Assembly: GCA_963710275.1 (NCBI GenBank)
Contig: CAVPZS010000005.1
Span: 868,001-932,000, forward strand
Direction of reading: 5' to 3'
From: Rhodoblastus sp963710275
Lineage (GTDB): Bacteria > Pseudomonadota > Alphaproteobacteria > Rhizobiales > Beijerinckiaceae
DNA: 64,000 nucleotides
The notes under the pieces were generated by a model. That model was not told where the DNA came from and ran no database searches. It saw only the letters and a program-made list of their open reading frames with translations. Positions 62,371 to 64,000 of the stretch are shown here, piece after piece. Position 1 is the stretch's first letter. Every line of letters starts with the position of its first letter. The position numbers and the translations under genes are program-made.

Positions 62371-62802
62371 ATGAACCTGGGACGTTTCGGTCTGGCGATC
62401 ATGCTTTGCTCGATCATGAATTTCTTGGGAATGGCGGCGGCGCGCGCGGATTTCCGCATGTGCAACAACACCACCGCCCGCGTCAGCGTCGCCCTCGCCT
62501 ATACCAACGGCTCCAGCTGGGTCTGCGAAGGCTGGTGGAACATCAAGGCCAGCGCCTGCGAAACGCTTTTGCGCGGCCCGCTCGCGGCGCAATATTATTA
62601 TGTCTACGCCATGGACGAGCGCGGCGGCGAATGGAAGGGCAAGGCCTTCATGTGCACGCGCGATCGCGAATTCCGCATCGACGGGCGCGAGGATTGTTTC
62701 GTGCGCGGCTATGACCGTTCCGGCTTTTTCGAGGTCGACACCGGCAAGGACGCCAAGAACTGGACCGTGCAGCTGACCGACCCCGCGCTGATGGGACGGT
62801 GA
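62371..62802 (+). CDS. Exported DUF1036 protein
   Basis: A 143-residue protein with a signal peptide ending GMAAARA and the DUF1036 domain: DFRMCNNTTARVSVALAYTNGSSWVCEGWWNIKASACETLL, then YYYVYAMDERGGEW, FMCTRDREFRI and CFVRGYDRSGFFEVDTG. The six Cys may form disulfides. The family has no known function in the periplasm. ATG 62371; divergent from the N-formylglutamate gene; 76 bases before pyk. Confidence 0.88.
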   Translation: MNLGRFGLAIMLCSIMNFLGMAAARADFRMCNNTTARVSVALAYTNGSSWVCEGWWNIKASACETLLRGPLAAQYYYVYAMDERGGEWKGKAFMCTRDREFRIDGREDCFVRGYDRSGFFEVDTGKDAKNWTVQLTDPALMGR

Positions 62803-62878
62803 TCCCGCGGCCCGTTTCGCGAAAAGGACATGCGTCGTCCCTAGATTGACGCAACCTTACAAAGAGCAAGGAAAAACC

Positions 62879-64000
62879 ATGAATCGGCTTCGCCGCTGCA
62901 AGATCGTCGCGACGCTCGGTCCCGCCTCCAAGGACGAGGCGGCGATCGAAAGGCTTTGGCGCGCCGGGGCGGACCTGTTCCGCATCAACATGAGCCACAC
63001 CGATCCCGAGGGCATGCGCGAGCGCGTCGCCATGATCCGCGCCGTGGAAAAGCGCGTCGGCCGCTCGATCGGCATCCTGGTCGATCTGCAGGGGCCGAAG
63101 CTGCGCGTCGGAACCTTTGCCGGCGGCGGCGCCGATCTGGTCGTCGGCCGCGAGTTCATCTTCGATTCCGATCCCGCGCCCGGCGACGCCACGCGGGTGT
63201 TCCTGCCGCATCCGGAAATCCTCGAGGCGCTGGCGCCCGGCCATGTGCTGCTGATCGACGACGGGCGGCTGCGCCTGCATGTCATCGAGGCCAAGCCGCG
63301 ACCAGGCGGTCGCGGTGGTCGACGTCGGCGGGCGCATCTCCAACCGCAAGGGCGTGAGCCTGCCCGACACCGAAATCGCCTCCGCCGCCATGACCGACAA
63401 GGACCACGTCGATCTCGAAGCGGCGGCCGCGACCGGCGTCGACTGGATCGCCCTGTCCTTCGTGCAGCGCGCCGAGGATGTGGCGGAAGTGAAGAAGATC
63501 GCCGCCGGACGCGCCATGGTCATGGCCAAGATCGAAAAGCCGCAGGCCATCGCCCGGCTCGACGAGATTCTCGCCGTCGCCGACGGGCTGATGGTGGCGC
63601 GCGGCGATCTCGGCGTGGAAATGCCGCTGGAGAAAGTGCCCGGCCTGCAGAAGCGCCTCACCCGCGAGGCGCGCCGGATGGGGCGTCCGGTGGTCGTGGC
63701 GACGCAAATGCTCGAATCGATGATCACCTCGCCTGCGCCGACCCGCGCCGAAGTGTCCGACGTCGCCACCGCGGTGTTCGAAGGCGCCGACGCCATCATG
63801 CTGTCGGCGGAAAGCGCCTCCGGCGCCTATCCGGTCGAGGCGGTGGCGATGATGAACCGCATCGCCGAGGAGGTGGAGCGGGAAGGCGTCTATCGCTCGA
63901 TCATCGCCGCCCAGCGCGCCGCGCCCGAGCGCACCGGCGCCGACGCGGTCGCGGTCGCCGCGCGCGACATGGCGGAAACCCTCGATCTCAAGGCCCTGGT
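62879..64000 (+). CDS. pyk: Pyruvate kinase, 5' part, one frameshift, cut by the window edge
   Basis: Makes pyruvate and ATP from phosphoenolpyruvate. ATG 62879 follows AAGGAA. The chain begins RRCKIVATLGPASKDEAAIERL, then FRINMSHTDPEGM and LVDLQGPKLRVGTF. One base too many near 63298 changes frame; it continues GVSLPDTEIASAAMTDKDHVDLEAAA, the active-site MVMAKIEKPQAI, VARGDLGVEMPLEKVP, KRMG-type text and the activation loop VVVATQMLESMI. The C-terminal domain is only begun at the window end. Confidence 0.93.
   Translation, partial: MNRLRRCKIVATLGPASKDEAAIERLWRAGADLFRINMSHTDPEGMRERVAMIRAVEKRVGRSIGILVDLQGPKLRVGTFAGGGADLVVGREFIFDSDPAPGDATRVFLPHPEILEALAPGHVLLIDDGRLRLHVIEAKPRPGGRGGRRRRAHLQPQGREPARHRNRLRRHDRQGPRRSRSGGRDRRRLDRPVLRAARRGCGGSEEDRRRTRHGHGQDRKAAGHRPARRDSRRRRRADGGARRSRRGNAAGESARPAEAPHPRGAPDGASGGRGDANARIDDHLACADPRRSVRRRHRGVRRRRRHHAVGGKRLRRLSGRGGGDDEPHRRGGGAGRRLSLDHRRPARRARAHRRRRGRGRRARHGGNPRSQGPG

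Noticed and set aside
1..64000. CRISPR arrays, insertion sequences, prophage genes, tRNA or rRNA genes
   Set aside because: No regularly spaced repeats, transposase or integrase motifs, or tRNA cloverleaf with CCA end or T-loop pattern were found by eye.

Overview
The window reads as a GC-rich alphaproteobacterial chromosome, most likely Hyphomicrobiales and perhaps near the Beijerinckiaceae/Methylocystaceae. This is inferred from the gene order rimP-nusA-ylxR-infB-rbfA-truB...rpsO-pnp, the ffs-dnaX-ybaB-recR block, a GapR/DUF2312 protein, the hsp20-DUF1150 pair, DUF1036 and YejABEF. Three genes of a quinoprotein (PQQ) relay hint at a methylotrophic or alcohol-oxidising lifestyle. The genus cannot be named from sequence alone. 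No CRISPR array, transposase, prophage, tRNA or rRNA was seen.

Layout. 1-1152: end of a membrane protein gene. 1252-2668: divergent MarR regulator with a monooxygenase-fold protein and a small membrane protein. 2919-16285: the ribosome-maturation and RNA-decay block on the minus strand, interrupted between truB and rpsO by the three-gene quinoprotein relay cassette and an SPW-repeat gene. 16578-20478: L,D-transpeptidase, MmcQ/YjbR protein, a PEP-CTERM-like secreted protein, kdsD and an outer-membrane barrel. 20571-27023: a yejABEF-type peptide/microcin C importer that carries a VapB/VapC-like toxin-antitoxin pair between yejE and yejF. 27104-33854: SDR protein, membrane cytochrome c, kdsB-pheA, a tiny membrane protein, a diguanylate cyclase, the queC-nudC-HIT operon and remnants of a P450 and a 2TM-domain gene. 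34234-38268: SRP RNA, dnaX, ybaB, recR and a quinone oxidoreductase. 38477-48900: rmuC, def-fmt-truA, a TadG-like protein, an SH3 protein, a 2-hydroxyacid dehydrogenase, a YIP1-signal peptidase I fusion, hsp20-DUF1150 and a glycosyltransferase. 48908-53486: recQ, small DNA-binding proteins including an IHF-like one, and an AraC regulator. 53732-64000: a double-ACT protein, galE, galU, a CZB chemoreceptor, a beta-barrel porin, an OYE-family reductase, gapR, an N-formylglutamate amidohydrolase, DUF1036 and the start of pyruvate kinase.

Many genes belong to core processes: translation start (infB, fmt, def), RNA modification (truA, truB, queC), RNA decay (pnp), DNA repair (recR, recQ, rmuC), protein export (ffs, lepB) and envelope sugar supply (kdsD and kdsB for KDO, galE and galU for UDP-sugars).

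Caution on sequence quality. About 19 of some 60 genes need one or more single-base frame corrections, or carry an in-frame stop, to give their expected product. Core genes such as infB, lepB, truB, pnp, recQ and pyk are among them. Most are +1 changes of one base in GC-rich contexts. Indel errors in the assembly are the simplest explanation. yejA and yejE carry about five each and may be decaying. Frameshifted genes are given below as whole loci with the approximate break positions.
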